A DNA stretch of 6,172 nucleotides. Origin: Bacteroidota bacterium (lineage in GTDB: Bacteria; Bacteroidota; Bacteroidia; Bacteroidales; Prolixibacteraceae). This document shows, in pieces, positions 6,154-6,172 of the stretch. Position 1 is the stretch's first letter. Every line of letters starts with the position of its first letter. The translations under genes and the position numbers were made by a program. The stretch lies in contig JAUZOB010000203.1 in NCBI GenBank assembly GCA_030706665.1, forward strand, positions 1-6,172, in the 5' to 3' direction. The notes under the pieces were generated by a model. The model did no database searches, was not told where the DNA came from, and was given only the letters and a program-made list of their open reading frames with translations.

Positions 6154-6172
6154 CCAAAAGAAAGAATCTTAC

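Overview
The window looks like chromosomal DNA from a Bacteroidota bacterium, probably order Bacteroidales. Three things point there: AT-rich spacers, weak or absent Shine-Dalgarno sequences with A-rich start regions, and promoter-like pairs of the TTTG / TAnnTTTG type used by the Bacteroidota primary sigma factor. The protein families (a stand-alone AAA ATPase beginning NPF..(S)GY...YFCDR, an exported GH36-like glycosidase, a rubrerythrin with a lipoprotein signal) fit that group. This is inference from content; no rRNA or marker gene is present.

Layout. At the left edge, on the minus strand, is an almost complete multi-pass membrane methyltransferase of the isoprenylcysteine carboxyl methyltransferase (ICMT) type, 1-659. 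A 536-base spacer follows. It holds a promoter candidate for that gene, a short relic that reads like the start of a GntR-family regulator with an internal deletion (843-960), and a promoter whose -33/-7 spacer is filled by a perfect inverted repeat. That promoter drives an AAA-type ATPase of unknown role (1196-2347, plus). After a weak terminator and a spacer with two adjacent inverted repeats comes a two-gene plus-strand unit: a four-helix DUF2231 membrane protein (2644-3072), then 23 bases later a rubrerythrin with a lipoprotein signal peptide (3096-3707). An 18-bp perfect hairpin (3710-3758) separates this unit from a convergent minus-strand gene for a secreted GH36-like alpha-galactosidase (3775-5970). 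The last 200 bases are its upstream region.

How the genes may work together. The only convincing functional pair is DUF2231 plus rubrerythrin: an exported, membrane-anchored peroxide-reducing diiron protein beside a small integral membrane protein that could help supply electrons or anchor it (inference). The glycosidase, ATPase and methyltransferase look like independent single-gene units. There is no SusC/SusD pair, so the glycosidase is not in a recognisable polysaccharide utilisation locus within this window. No tRNA, rRNA, CRISPR array, complete insertion sequence or integrase was seen.

Two gene starts were moved inward from the longest open frames (1175 to 1196, and 2587 to 2644). In both cases the upstream TTG codon lies inside the promoter element that appears to drive the gene.
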